From positions 37,623 through 101,622 of the forward strand of contig NMRA01000348.1 of assembly GCA_002633005.1 (NCBI GenBank): a stretch of 64,000 bases of DNA, written 5' to 3'. The notes below the pieces were generated by a model. That model was not told where the DNA came from. It ran no database searches and was given only the letters and a program-made list of their open reading frames with translations. Positions 1-11,469 of the stretch are shown in pieces; the stretch's first letter is position 1; the number at the start of each line of letters is the position of its first letter. The translations under genes and the position numbers were made by a program. The DNA is from Phoronis australis (taxonomy: Eukaryota; Phoronida; Phoronidae).

Positions 1-359
1 CGCCAAGAATGTTCCTTTAACTGTCATTTCCGGGTTATTTGTATACAGTAATATACAGTACAAGCAAAACGTATCCTGATAAAATGACCTGGAATTCCTT
101 GCCATGACAGCTGGGGCAAAAGTAGAATTCGTGGTCAAAGTGGTCTTCCTTTGTGACCGAAAATGAAGGGAAACAGGAAAGTTAGTATGGTGGCTGATTA
201 CTTTTGCCTTGTTCTGTATGACTGTTTGCAAGCATGCTTGTGTAGACCCATTATGCTGTCATCCCGGTCTTTTTGTCTGGCATCTGCTGCTTCATCTCCA
301 AATCCTTAGTGAATGTGAAATTTTACAAATGAGATGACACAAGAAAATTTTGGGATATA

Positions 360-1180
360 TTTAACTACCACTGGGCCCCTAGTGGCAACTTCACTTCTTC
401 ATGTTAGTCTCTTTATCGAGCAAGTTTCTTGACTGATTTTTCATCAAATTTCGCAAATAAGTTTCAGTTAAGGAGACGGCCACATTTTCCTACTTCCTGG
501 CGTACCTATGTAATCTGTACAGAAATGTTGCCATTGAGATAAGCACGACGGACACTGATTGTTGATTGGACGATCTCCTATGGTGCCCTTTAATGGCAGT
601 GCTGTAGGGGTAAAATTAAAGGTAAGTAGGCGCCCAAAGCCCACCGTATCACCTTGAGCACTAAACGTAACTTATGGTGCGTAGGCACTACGTTCAAATG
701 CCAAAAGGTGGTTGGTTGCGCCTACCTGTGCCTACGCGCCACTACAGCACTGCTTAATGGCAATTTAGGTTTTCTTTATGTATGCCTCTATATTTACCAA
801 GTTTCTTGATGCATTTTCGTGCAATATAGTATATTTGTTTCTGTTGAGGAAACGAGAACAAACTGCTATTTTCGGCTGGATTTAAATTATTCTGTGCCAC
901 TAAAGATTATCATTTCTGGCTGCAGCCTCTCTGTCATTGAAATTGCTTGGAGGATAGTTCTTAAATTTTGCTCATGTGTTCCTATGGAGATGATCACGAC
1001 TGACAGGTTTTCTGATGGGTGCAATCAATGAGGCGCCCGGAGTGGCAATTTGTTTGTTTATCTGCACCGCAATATTTACAAAGTTGTGTTGATGAATCTG
1101 GGTGCAATATTATGTATGTGTTACATTATTGAGGAGAGTATGCCCGGCATAAATTTTAGAACGTCAGTGCTGTGGTGTCC
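360..1180 (+). repeat. Diverged tandem repeat, same apparent family as the 38.7-40.2 kb array
   Basis: Several degenerate units start with a TAGTGGCAATTT-like box, near 378, 591, 893 and 1036, and are followed by a CAAGTTTCTTGA(T/C)-like stretch. Once the MITE at 597-752 is removed, the later units are about 140-147 bp apart. Reversed, they resemble the units at 38720-40180 (ATTGCCACTAGG box). Family membership is inferred by eye; the copies are old. No gene is seen in this stretch. Confidence 0.5.
597..752. mobile_element. hAT-like MITE with 8-bp target duplication
   Basis: A 156-bp element begins CAGTGCTGTAG and ends with the inverse CTACAGCACTG. It is flanked by TTTAATGG (589-596) and CTTAATGG (753-760), a 7/8 match that fits an 8-bp target-site duplication. 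CAG...CTG ends with an 8-bp duplication are typical of hAT elements. It carries no coding capacity and interrupts a unit of the surrounding repeat, so it is younger than that repeat. Confidence 0.8.
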
Positions 1181-2924
1181 TCGAGCGGTTCTGTATCAAC
1201 CAAGTATTTTGATGTATGGAATTTAGCAAGAATGTGACAGCGATTGTCTTGTTTCAGACGAATATAATGTATGCTGCACCACCTAGAGGTTTTTTCATTT
1301 TATATATTACATATTATTAACATCCCTGGAAGCATAATGCCAGAGATGCAATCTTGGACACTTTCCGTTTTTCCTGTTTTTGTGTGATGCTGACAAAAAT
1401 TGCAGTGTGATGTAGACTATGATTTCATTTTTACTTCTTTTGATCAAAGATCTCGATACCCAAAACTTAACGTTCACAACCAGCTTTAACACCCACACTT
1501 GTATAATACACGTATGCACCATAATCAATTTACAGGTGGGAAACTAAAGCGTCCTATCCATAGCTCGATGTCAACCAAATGCTGCGTTGTATAAATTTCC
1601 TGTGTAATAGATACTGCACTGATGTGTTTTTCTATGTGTTGCAAGTCAGAGTTTCCATGAGTATTAGATAATAAAACACTTAAGTTCCCCGATACCTTAA
1701 GTAAAATAATTTGACATTTTCGTAGTCTGTCTGTATTTCAAATTCATAGCACCTCTGCAATTGCCTCTTTTGAAACTCTGTATCTGCTAGTGGTTTACAT
1801 CTGATGCCCAGATTAACCAATGACATTGCTAGCCCTATGTAGTATTTTTATGTACATCTCGAATTCATATTATGTTAGGGATGTTCTATTATCACGGTTG
1901 GAATCTTCTGGTCCATTCTCATCTGAACCTACAATGCTTCGTCGAATCTACGTTGCAATCGTCATCACTGAAATGGAAGTCCCGGTAATAATTGTAAATA
2001 CAACTGACTGAAACGTTGCTTCAAGAACTGTTCAGTGGAGGTTGGCGAAAACACTCCTATAGAAATAGCAATAGCCATTATAAGTTTTCCGTGCATTGAA
2101 CAGTTAGCCAAAAATGTAGGATTTCTCAAAGTTAAACGCTTGGGGGCGCCCTAAAATATTGACTTTGCACTGGGTAATGAGTACACCTTGCTCAACAGAA
2201 GGTAAACTGGTACGCCATCTGATGAGCAGCAGAAAAATTACTACCCGGAAGATTTTCACCTTTAGAGGATCAGTGCTACCCGTGGGTCTCCGGTACTTAA
2301 AAGGTATGGTTAGCAATAACCATTCAATCAAGTATGATTTTTGGCTTGTCTCGTGTTAATATACGTTCCTATTTTTCGGAAGTTAACGTTACTAGACGCC
2401 AAGCAGACATTACAGCCGGGACCGACCGTTTTGAGGCCGTAATTTCATCTTTAATTGTAAAGTTCTGAGCACTAGCCGCAAGAATTTTAATGTAATTCCG
2501 ATTTCAAGCTTTGAAAAATCTTAACAATCTTGTTGACATCGTTTTTTGTTACTCATAAATGTTTAGAACTTTGTTGGTTTGTTAATGGGAGTGTGACAGT
2601 AATGGCGAACAGGACGACCGATTTCAGCGAAGTGGGTGGTTTCAATCAAAACATGCAGGACACACTGGTCGCTGTCCACAAATATTCTAAAAGATATGTA
2701 CTCTACAAAGGCTCAGCTTTTACATGTAGTATGTTGCAATTCTGAGGGTTTTTGCGCTGTAAAAGAAATAACGATCGAATAAAGGATATTTCCACCAGTT
2801 ACACAGCTTGACTCAGGTGGGTTGAATAAGTAACAAAAATAGCTAATTTGCGAATACGTTTCAACTATGAGTTTTACATTTTCATGTAGACAGAAGTTGT
2901 GTTTATTCAGTATGTCATTGTTGG
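1181..2924. other. No gene recognised
   Basis: AT-rich sequence with only short open frames on both strands (70-75 codons at most). None shows a recognisable domain, splice-linked continuation or codon bias. No clear repeat structure was noticed. Confidence 0.6.
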
Positions 2925-3185
2925 GCTAACGTATGTCAAGACAACTGAAAAACGTCAACTGTATCAGGAAACAAATCACCTGAAAACGTTTTCACGGACC
3001 CATACATGTAGCATACTGTACCCCTTGGTGAAAAGATAAACCGGACCAGATCGCCGAGGAACCAGATGTGCACTGTTGGAGTCGATATCTACACAAGTAA
3101 GCCGTCCTGGTTTGTCATGAGACCAAAAGTACACCTATGGTCATTATACGTACAAAAATAGTAAATCTGCCGCGAGACCAAAAAT
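2925..3185 (+). repeat. Dispersed repeat, copy 1 (inverted partner at 11.5-11.8 kb)
   Basis: Segments such as AAACAAATCACCTGAAAACG, GATCGCCGAGGAACCAGATG and GAGACCAAAAGTACACC reappear in the same order, reverse-complemented, between 11470 and 11790. No coding frame is conserved between the two copies, so this looks like a non-coding interspersed repeat or the end of a larger unidentified element. Confidence 0.7.
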
Positions 3186-3227
3186 TACTGACTGAGGTAA
3201 AAAGTTTTACTAAGCACACTGCGGTAT

Positions 3228-3460
3228 AAAGATATCACAAAACTAGTTCGCAGATGGACCAGAAGACTCGCAACCAAACCACAGCGCCCGCCAGAACGGC
3301 CCTTATAAGCGCCAAACAATTCTTCGGAAAACGAGTTGATCGTTTTTTAAATAAACACATTATATGTATATCAAAAAACACAGAAAAATCAGAAAACCCA
3401 ACTGGGAATCGAACCACAGGTCTCTATATTGCCGGTCTAGTGGTTCCTGATTTTTCCCGT
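3228..3460 (-). mobile_element. Probable tRNA-derived SINE
   Basis: On the minus strand there is a perfect Pol III B box (GGTTCGATTCC) near 3412-3422, preceded by a degenerate A-box region (ACCACTAGACCGG), followed by an AT-rich body. Spacing and order match a tRNA-like SINE head. It does not form a complete tRNA cloverleaf that I can see, so a functional tRNA is unlikely. Confidence 0.5.
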
Positions 3461-4779
3461 TTGATTTATTTTACTGCAGCCCAACCTCAGCGTCTATATA
3501 TTTACAGTATATGCACACTGTCTGTTTCATGCGCCAGACAGTTATGTAATGCACCATCCAAATTCAAGTTACAATTTTATGGAGTGTGATTGCATGACCA
3601 GGCATGGCAGATGATGTAAAAACGTTGCACGTTGATTCACCTGAATATAAAGGTTACGGTACCACATTACACGAGTTAGTGTTTTGATGGTAGATAATAG
3701 CATCAAGTTTATCTACTGGCTTTCATCTTTGACGTTCTGTCGTACAATTTTCTCAATAACACGTTATCAAAATATTGTAATGAAAAAAAAAAACAAATAG
3801 TATTGCGCTCAACAATCGCAAGCCTGAGTAAGTTGTCGACCTGCAACTAGCAAATGCGTTTTCATATATTGAGTGGCATCCCGTAAAAAACCCAAGTTGG
3901 CACGAAGTTGTCAAATTTTGATATTTAGAACCCAGCGAGAACAACGTCAGACAGATAAGAATTTGTCTGCAATTTGATTCGAAATTTGCGGTGACGTCAA
4001 AACTTTCAAAATTAATATTTCCCCAATATGATACTTTTAGTTCACAGGTGTTCTCCTTAATTCGGAGATCAGTAAAATTGTGCCACCGTCAGCACCAGAG
4101 CACGTTCAATTTAAAAGGACCTCGAGCTACGGTTCGGGCGTCTGTTGCTTCTTGAAAATGATAAAAATGAAGCGTGGCATGTTTGATGGCAATTACGTCC
4201 CAATTTTTTTTAGATTCTTTTGAATGAAAGGTCCCACCCATCAGTGTTATACTCAGTTTTACCCGGATTTGGAAGTCCCAGCAATTTGAAAGCTCTTTTT
4301 TGTTCAGGTCAAAAATTTTACTGCAAACACAATGTCATGTACTCTTCAGACAAATGGAAGGTGGAAAAATCTGGTTGGTAATAACACGTTTTAGCTGGAA
4401 GAGCGCATGGAATCTTGTCTCCACTGGGGCGAAAATGACAAGACCATGAGCAAGTTCACAAGTCTGCAAGTTATTTATTTTTATATGTTGTCCTGAACCA
4501 TTGTGGTTGCAAGGGTTCTAGTTGAATCACTTTGTTACTTACAGTCGAGGAGAGCAGACAGTCCAACAGTGGTGTTCGCTATAATAGGGGTAACGAAAAT
4601 AAAGTATGTAAGAAACGCCAAAGACGTTTATTTTGTAGTACATTGTTACACTCCAATCTCAGTTGTTTGTTTTCTTTTGACCTCAGTATTCGCATTGTTT
4701 ATAAAACAATGCCCCAATTTTAGTCTTAGTTGGTTGCTATTTCAACACCGTAGTGTATTTGGAATTTGGTGATTGGTTA
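3461..4779. other. No gene recognised
   Basis: AT-rich sequence with short chance frames only (up to 89 codons at 4503-4772, no recognisable domain). Nothing structured was noticed. Confidence 0.55.
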
Positions 4780-7395
4780 AATTTCTTTTTTTTCATAATT
4801 TTATTCTTCAATAATATACATTGATAATTTTTAAAGGGTGAAAGGGTGAACAAGGAAAAGGGGCAAGGACTTTCACTCACACACTCGCACACTCATTCAC
4901 ACACTTTATCATTTAATGATAATACCACTAAACAATATATGAGTTAAGTATATTACAGATATTACAGATTCATTGCATGGCAGCACTGAGGCTCTCCCAC
5001 ATTTTAATATTAATATTGTCCGGTTCTTTTTGTTTTTGAAAATTAAATATTGAAATTTTAATATGTTTTGACATGAATATTTTAAGGGCAGACCAATCTG
5101 GATGCAAGTGCTGTTGGCTACGTAAATAAATAAAATATTGGGCGATAGTGACAACATAATTGATCAACAAGGAGAATTCAGAACCTAAATGGCAAAACAT
5201 GCTTTCATTTTTGGTTATTCTGATTTCTTCCTTAAGGGAAGATGTCAAAATATCCTGAACATTACTCAACAGTCTTTGTACTACATCACAAAGGAAAAAC
5301 ATGTGTTCAGTACTCTGTACTAGATTGCAATAGGGACATTTATCTGAATTAACAATCTTCATCTTATATAACAAAGAGTTAGTATACACTCTGTTATGTA
5401 ACAACATATACTTAAAAGATTTAATGCATGGTTCGAGGGGAAGTGTAAAAGGCAAGGAATAAATTTTTCGGATATCTTGTTTGGAGTAATGCTGCAACAA
5501 TTTTTCATAATTGTCTGGTTTTTGCAATACTTTTGTATCAATATATTTTTTTTCTTTTGGAATTTTATTATAATCTAAGTAAATTTTATTGTTGCAGCCA
5601 ACCAATCGCTGATGACCTTGATCAATTTTTCTAGATAAAACAATACACATTGAATTAAAACTCAGAATTTGAGAATTTACCAATTTATATTTTGCCTTGA
5701 GCACCTCCCACGATAAAAGCTTATTTTCAGCATCAAGAAAGTCATTGATGAAACATAGCCAATTCTTAGCAAACTCTTTATAATATAGTGACTTATTATT
5801 AAGTGTTATCTCTCTGTTATGCCATATAATCTGATCACAAACAGGTACATCTTTGAAAGCAATATGATTCAACTGTTCACTCACTGACAAAACCTCTCTA
5901 TAAAAAACATCATTTACTGTTCTACATAGTTTGCTTACTTTAAAATTACATGACCACAACAGTTCACCACCATAATTCTTGAGGATATATTGTGGATAAA
6001 ACTTCCAACTTCCACGTTCAGGAGACTGAAGTCTTTTAACCCAGTTGAGTAAAAGGCCTTCCTTTATAAGGGTCATGTTAGGAAATTTTAAACCACCATC
6101 TTCATGAGAAGCCATTGCAACGCTTTTCTTTATTTTAGGTGGTTTCCCTGCCCAAATAAAATCATTTAAAATTTTATCTATTCGTTTGCACAAATCCCTT
6201 GTCAATCCAAGGACAGATATAATGCGAATCAATTTGGGTAGCGCAAAAGCTTTAGTTATGACAATTCTTCCCTTAATTGTTAATTTTCTTGTTTTCCAAA
6301 TATTTAGAACTTTCCTAAGTTTTGAAATTTTTTCTTCAAAATTTTGCTCATTTTTTTCTTTTTCATATTTACCGAAGTAAACGCCCAGACATTTANGAAA
6401 GGACCAATTTAAACTGTCATACGCTTTCTTAAAATCTAAGAATATAATTTGTCCATTGAGATTTTTATTTGTATAATACGATATTATGTCCTGTATTAAT
6501 CTAATATTTTGACCAATAAATCGTTTTGAAACAGCCGTTTGGTCTGGATGAATAAGCTTATGAATGTACTTATTTAGTCGATTGGCAATAACCTTTGTAA
6601 ATAATTTGTAATCGCAATTTAATAACGAAATTGGTCGCCAATTTTCCAGATTTTTTAATTCCTCTGTATTTGTACTTTTGGGGATAAGTGTAATGACACT
6701 TTGCCTCTGGGAGGTTGAAAATTTTCCTGTTTTAAAACTATAATTTATACATTCCAAAAGGAACAGTTTAATAGCATCCCAAAATGTTTTATAAAATTCA
6801 TATCCTAAACCGTCATTGCCTGGTGTTTTATTATTTTGGGATTGTTTTAAGGCTTCATAGAGTTCATCTTCTGTGATCTCTTGTTCTAATAATAAGGACT
6901 GGTCATCTGTCAGTACTTTATTACTAGGAAGAGTGAATATGTCAGGGAAATTAATATTTTCATAGTCTTTTTCAGAATAAAGAGCCTCATAAAAAGCTCG
7001 TTGAATGTTTTGTATCTCTTTTGGATCTTGGATAACCCTGCCATTTGACTCCAGTTCTATAATATGTTTTTTACCATGGTTACGTTTTTCAAGATTTAAA
7101 AAATATTTAGAGTTTGTTTCACCTTCTTCCACCCACTGAGCTTTACTTCTAACAATACTACCTTTTATTACTTGAGTTTGTAAAATTTCTAGGTTTAATT
7201 TACATTTCTTTAATTCACACTGCAACGGGTGATTTCTCGATTCTTTTTCGACTTGTGTAGTTAATTTATTCATTTGATCTATTAATAACTGTTCCTGTTG
7301 TCTATTTCTAGCACGTACGCGTTTTGAAATTTGTAAAGACTTCTGTCTAATTTTCATTTTTAAAATATCCCAAGACAAAAATTGAATAGGAATTG
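4780..7395 (-). mobile_element. L1/Tx1-like non-LTR retrotransposon, 5'-truncated
   Basis: This is a LINE copy on the minus strand. It holds the C-terminal two thirds of ORF2, then a 3' region with short CACTCACA/AAGGGTGA repeats (about 4840-4905), and ends near a T-run (about 4784-4793) that would be the poly(A) tail on the element strand. The apurinic endonuclease domain expected upstream of the RT is missing, so the copy is 5'-truncated at about 7395. The next element (R2/NeSL-like, same strand) begins about 170 bp further on. Confidence 0.85.
4970..7378 (-). pseudogene. LINE ORF2: reverse transcriptase with catalytic core missing, plus C-terminal domain
   Basis: The frame is open for 802 codons. 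The first ~130 residues are a charged linker. RT finger motifs follow: NKTPGNDGLGYEFYKTFW, LIPKS, NWRPISLLNCDYKLFTKVIA, HPDQTAVSKRFIG and IFLDFKKAYDSLNW. Directly after DSLNWSF the frame jumps across the ambiguous base (6396) to KCLGVYFG, which in this family lies after the YADD box and thumb entry. Roughly 170 residues, including the catalytic FADD/YADD and the GxxQG box, are therefore absent although the frame stays open. The C-terminal part has a Cys/His cluster (CPYCNLVQSTEHMFFLC) usual for L1/Tx1-type ORF2. It cannot encode an active RT as assembled. Either this is a real internal deletion or the assembly collapsed here. Confidence 0.88.
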
Positions 7396-7559
7396 AATGG
7401 TTTCCTGTATCTCGTTAATCCCCCTGTAGGCTTAATTATCTTTAAAACAATTTGCCAGGCACTTGTTTGGGATTTGCTGAAACCGTCCAGTTTTGGACAA
7501 AATGCCCTTAACATCAGTTTTGAGTTTTACCGATTTAAGATTACGCCATTATTTGTGTA
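7396..7559. other. Short spacer between two retrotransposons
   Basis: Unremarkable AT-rich sequence between the 5'-truncated L1/Tx1-like copy and the 3' end region of the R2/NeSL-like copy. No feature seen. Confidence 0.4.
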
Positions 7560-7829
7560 CTTTATTCGTACGTAGTTTTTGGTTAATCCCTTTCCGGTTG
7601 CTGGTCGACGAAATACGGACGTTCATGTGAGCCTAGTCGTCTTTTATTGGTACAGGCGTTATTTCAAACCAAGTCTGAGGAACTTTTTTGTTATGCAGAT
7701 AACTTACTTGTAAACATGGTGGTATATGCTACCCAGCTTCGTCGTCAGCTAGTTCATCTTCATCGTGGGTTTCGACCTTGACCTAGAACCCTCTCCGATG
7801 GTAGGTCTCTGAAGGCTGATCAGACCTCC

Positions 7830-8480
7830 AGCCGACGCTGGGGTTGCCATTTGCTTTCACGTTGTAACCACAGCAACACGCTTGCTTCCTCCGCTGCTCT
7901 CACAGTAGACTTGAACATATCAGCTCTCCCTCTTGATGAAATGCCCAGTAGCTTCGTCATTCGCCCCATGCTACCTGCAATAAACCCTCGACATCCAACT
8001 TGTATGGGAAGACTGATGCATTTCCAGCTATTTGCCGCACATTCCTACGTTGGCTCTACGTACTTGAGTAGTTTCCTCTCGTAAGCCTCCTGCACCCTAG
8101 TCTCCCGCCTCACAGTTAACTCGTTCAAAATCACTATCTTCTTGCTGTCTGCCCACAACACTATGTCTGGTCTAGACTGGGTTACTGCAATATGGCTCAG
8201 AAATGAACCCCTAGTTACCACATCCGTCACCATCTCCCAGTCGGCAGCCATGCCTAGAATGCCTGGATCACACTTCTTAGTGAATACCTCTCCTTTGTTG
8301 AACTGAAAATGTGCCTTGCCAGAGTTATTCGCTTTCCTACTCTCCAGATCTAAAACATGTGCAATACACTTGAGAATCTTGTCATGCCGCCAAGTGTACT
8401 TCCCTGAAGTGAGAGCTTCTCTACAGCTGGATAGAACGTGTTCTAACGTACACCTCTTACCACAGCCCCTGCAGCTGTCA
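7830..8480 (-). pseudogene. CCHC finger and restriction-like endonuclease of the R2/NeSL-like element
   Basis: The minus strand encodes CRGCGKRCTLEHVLSSC (CCHC spacing C-x2-C-x8-H-x4-C if the first, second and last Cys are used) near 8412-8475. It is followed by TWRHDKILKCIAHVL, then by the endonuclease block RPDIVLWADSKK...ILNELTV near 8115-8180 (PD...E box) and ETRVQEAYERKLLKY. After a frameshift near 8045 the tail continues as WKCISLPIQVGCRGFIAGS, the conserved GW/CRGF tail of R2/NeSL-type endonucleases. The domain normally nicks the target DNA to prime reverse transcription. The frameshift makes this copy non-functional. Confidence 0.85.
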
Positions 8481-8985
8481 TCCTCAGTTTTGCCCCACGT
8501 TCGAAGCTTGACAGGTGTTGGGAGAGTGTCATATATGGAACCAAGTAAAAAACGAATCTGAACTGGTATGAAGACAAAAGATCTTTACCAGTTATCCATC
8601 TGCTGAACACTCCTTCCCATGATGTCCATGCATCCTGTTTCCTCAGTCCGACTGCTTCAGCATACCTTCTCTCATTCTCCTGGGATCTAACTTCGTCCAG
8701 AACCATTTTGCGCCTCTCTTTGCCTGTTGACGACTTCCACCTCTTCCCCTGAACCACTCCCAATCCCTGTCTTCCATGGCAGACGGTTCCCACGATGTCT
8801 TTATGCAGTAACCTGCTATCTACCTCCTCCACTGCTACAGCAGCCTACCACTTTCTTCCAGAGTCTACCGATAATTCACTATCTCAGATCATCTCATCTC
8901 CCGATTTCCGCAGAGTCAGTAATTTTCTGCATTTTATCACCTTGAACTCCTCCACGGTCGATGTTACTGGCAGAGAAACTGCACC
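8443..8985 (-). pseudogene. R2/NeSL-like element, domain between RT and zinc finger
   Basis: The minus frame (129 codons to 8832, continued in other frames) reads RRKMVLDEVRSQENERRYAE, then AWTSWEGVFSRWITGKDLL and FVFYLVPYMTLSQHLSSF. This is the expected spacer between RT and CCHC finger in this element class. The sequence is disrupted and has no meaning outside the element. Confidence 0.7.
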
Positions 8986-9441
8986 TCATTTGATGTGTAA
9001 GCCGCGTCTTGCAAAGCTTGGTGGGACACCCAACCACTTTTTTAACCATCTGCTCACCATCCTTTCCATTTTCTCAGCAGTTGAAAATGAGAAATCGTAC
9101 ATTGTTAGTGGCCACATAACTTTATGGAAAAGTCCAAACTGGTAACACCTGACTTTAAATCTGCCCGGGAGACCGCTCTTCTCAGTCTTGATCAAATTGT
9201 CATTTAGCTCTTTGATGGCTGCCTTTATATGCTCCACATCTTTCAAAGCCCCGCTGTAGGCCTTCCCTAAGTATTTGAATGGTTTTCTGCTCACAGATGG
9301 AATGACCTCTGATCCTATCTTGAACGTATCGTATGGGTTGATTTTTCCCTTCACAATCACAAGGCTACGAGACTTCTCCACCTTGAAACTTGTGTGCCCA
9401 ATTAGCCAGCTCGCCCAGTGTCTTGGCCACCCACGCGGCAC
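8986..9441 (-). pseudogene. R2/NeSL-like RT, region after the catalytic box
   Basis: The 151-codon open piece contains KPFKYLGKAYSG, KTEKSGLPGRFKVRCYQFG and MERMVSRWLKKWLGVPPS. These correspond to the linker and thumb region that follows the palm in R2/NeSL-type RTs (a phrase of the K-Y-LGK...W-KKWLGVP type). It overlaps the end of the RT core in another frame, so a frameshift separates the two. No independent gene is implied. Confidence 0.8.
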
Positions 9442-9449
9442 CTACCGCA

Positions 9450-10432
9450 AACCCTGTTGTAATCGTCAAATCATCCACAAATGCTCTACAAGGTGACACC
9501 CTTTTACCCTGCAACTAAGGTCCTCTGCACTCTTTACTAGCCCGCTTGATGATAACATTCATAGCCATGATGAAAAGGATGATCGATATGGTGTACCCTG
9601 TCATTATCCCTTTCTTGTAGTGAAGTTGTTGAATGTGAACCTCATATCAGTCCCATGGAAGTAACTTGTAATGAGATCTCGAAGTTCTCTAGTGATATGG
9701 TAGGTCTATATTGCCAATTCAATTAGTGCATAGGCATTTGCCATGTCCAACCATACCACTGCTAAATCTGTCTTGTTTCGCTTAGCATCTTTAATGAGCT
9801 CTGTTATGGCGCTAGCATGCTCCAGATACCCTGCATATCCAGGAACTCCACCCTTCTGTACCGATGCATCCACAAACTTGTTTCTCAGGAGATAACTCGC
9901 CATCCTGCTTGAAATGACTGCAAAAAGATCTTTCCCTCTACATCTAAAAGCGAAATGGGACGAAAATCCCCGATCCTGATGGCTTCCTTCATCTTCGGGA
10001 TATACACCCCCTCTCCCTTACCCCAAGTATCAGGCAAAGTCTTCTGTCTCTATATAACTCTCAGAAGCTTCCACAGACGTTTCAACAGCCTTGGACATTT
10101 CTTATACACTTTATAAGGCAGACCCGACGGCCCTGCGGCTGACCCAGATCTTGACTTTCTATGACATTTTTCACCGCTGAGAACTTGATGTCCCCCATTT
10201 CCAAGGCTACACATGGTGTATCCTCAACATCCAGCCAACCAATGTCCGCCAATTCAACATTCCTGGCCCCGTCACAGTGCACGTCCTTCAGATGGTTTTC
10301 TAGATCCTCCTGTGTACACTTCAGACGCCCACTGGCTTCCTTCACTAGAATGTCCTTTACAAACTTGAAAAGGTTAGTACGTATACGCTCGGCTCTCTTC
10401 TTCCTCAGATGTTCAGGTTTGCTTAATCTCAA
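9450..10432 (-). pseudogene. R2/NeSL-like reverse transcriptase, fingers and palm
   Basis: Reading the minus strand from 10432, a basic segment (KPEHLRKKRAERIRTNLFKF) precedes the RT. Frame changes then give PSGLPYKVYKKCPRLLKRLW, GKGEGVYIPKMKEA, RIGDFRPISLLDVEGKIFF, QKGGVPGYAGYLEHAS and VVWLDMANAY, the RT blocks typical of R2/NeSL-type elements. The catalytic box AFVDDLTITTG lies at about 9464-9484 (FVDD at 9470-9481) and is intact. There is a stop within the fingers (after LLRVI) and frame shifts near 10130 and after 9706. It would normally copy element RNA at a nicked target site. Confidence 0.85.
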
Positions 10433-10460
10433 AAGCCTACTAGTAGACCTTAATTGAAAA

Positions 10461-11465
10461 CTGATGAGAATTTAACAAAATCTACTTGAAATGAATATCT
10501 TTAAAAATGATTTCCACGACCTCGATTGGTCAACGAGTAACTCGTTGTTAAGACAAACAACATTCTCACGTAAATGGAAAATACATTTACGCATTTTGCG
10601 CTGAAGATCAACGAGATTTCCACACACTTTTCAATAACCTTTTAATGGTATCTTGAACGACACTCAACACTTTACAACCTTTGCACATTAAAAGTGACTT
10701 TGTAAATGCTTTTGAAATAACCCTCTAAACCTATCGTTTTCATTTTTGGGAATAAAGATTTTCGCGCTATAATTGAAACGGTTGTATTACACATCTTAAT
10801 TAGAAAGCAAAGACCTTTTGTCTTCGTTCTCGTTTTACCAACTTTATCCCTCTGTGTTTTGTAAAAAAATGCGATTCTTCCAGCTTTAACGGTCAATGAA
10901 AAGGTCAAACAAATACAGGAGATGCAGTTCTTCTTTTCGGCTTGGTGACTGATTAACAAAAATATAAAAAGGTGGACTGGTATCAGTAAAACCTTGGAAC
11001 AGGAATGACGAAAACACGAACTGAGATAAACATGATCAGACTGCAGCGTTGTGCGCGTATTTGTCTCATTGTATTTATCCTTTTCTACTGTAAATAGAAA
11101 GATCTGCTAATGAAACAACCTTGTTTTGCCATGGGCGGCCCAACAATGGGGGCTGAGGGGCTATACCCCCACTTTTTTAGTGCTGCGTGGCCCATGCTTG
11201 CATGTTTGCGATCTAGGTGGCAGTTAACAATCAGACTTTTTGACATTTTCTTGTCAAAATGGCAGATTAATACCGGCTAGCTGGTGAGCTATTCATTGAC
11301 CCAATTGGTAAAGATTTGTTGTGACATTCAAGAAACGGCCTTCTATATATTGTGGCTCATTGCTTAACCTCTTTATATTGCATACATTAACATCCTATTT
11401 CAGATCAATATCCCGACCACAGATTTTAAAACAACACTGTGAAAAAAATGTGTTGTTTTGTCACC
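10461..11465. other. No gene recognised; small GGGG/CCCC-rich repeat scrap at about 11130-11215
   Basis: AT-rich sequence. A 95-codon minus frame (10672-10959) has no recognisable domain. At 11130-11215 a piece with GGGCGGCCCAACAATGGGG and TATACCCCCAC resembles a scrap at about 21395-21425, suggesting an eroded short transposon family. Confidence 0.45.
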
Positions 11466-11469
11466 TTAA

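Larger units (their letters stand above)
7560..10460 (-). mobile_element. R2/NeSL-type non-LTR retrotransposon with restriction-like endonuclease, decayed
   Basis: One reading direction (minus) contains, in order, the region before the RT, RT fingers, RT palm with FVDD, a downstream RT/thumb domain, a CCHC finger and a C-terminal restriction-like endonuclease. Frameshifts and at least one stop break the frame into pieces. RT followed by CCHC and then a PD-(D/E)xK-like endonuclease defines the R2/NeSL/CRE group of LINEs, in contrast to the apurinic-endonuclease LINE next door. The exact clade cannot be settled by eye. N-terminal zinc fingers expected at the 5' end were not recognised beyond 10460, so the copy may be 5'-truncated. 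Confidence 0.85.

Noticed and set aside
819-1031. 70-codon plus frame
   Set aside because: Lies inside the old ~143-bp repeat family; no domain and no splice partner.
3254-3589. 111-codon plus frame
   Set aside because: Antisense across a SINE-like B box; composition follows the repeat and not a protein family.
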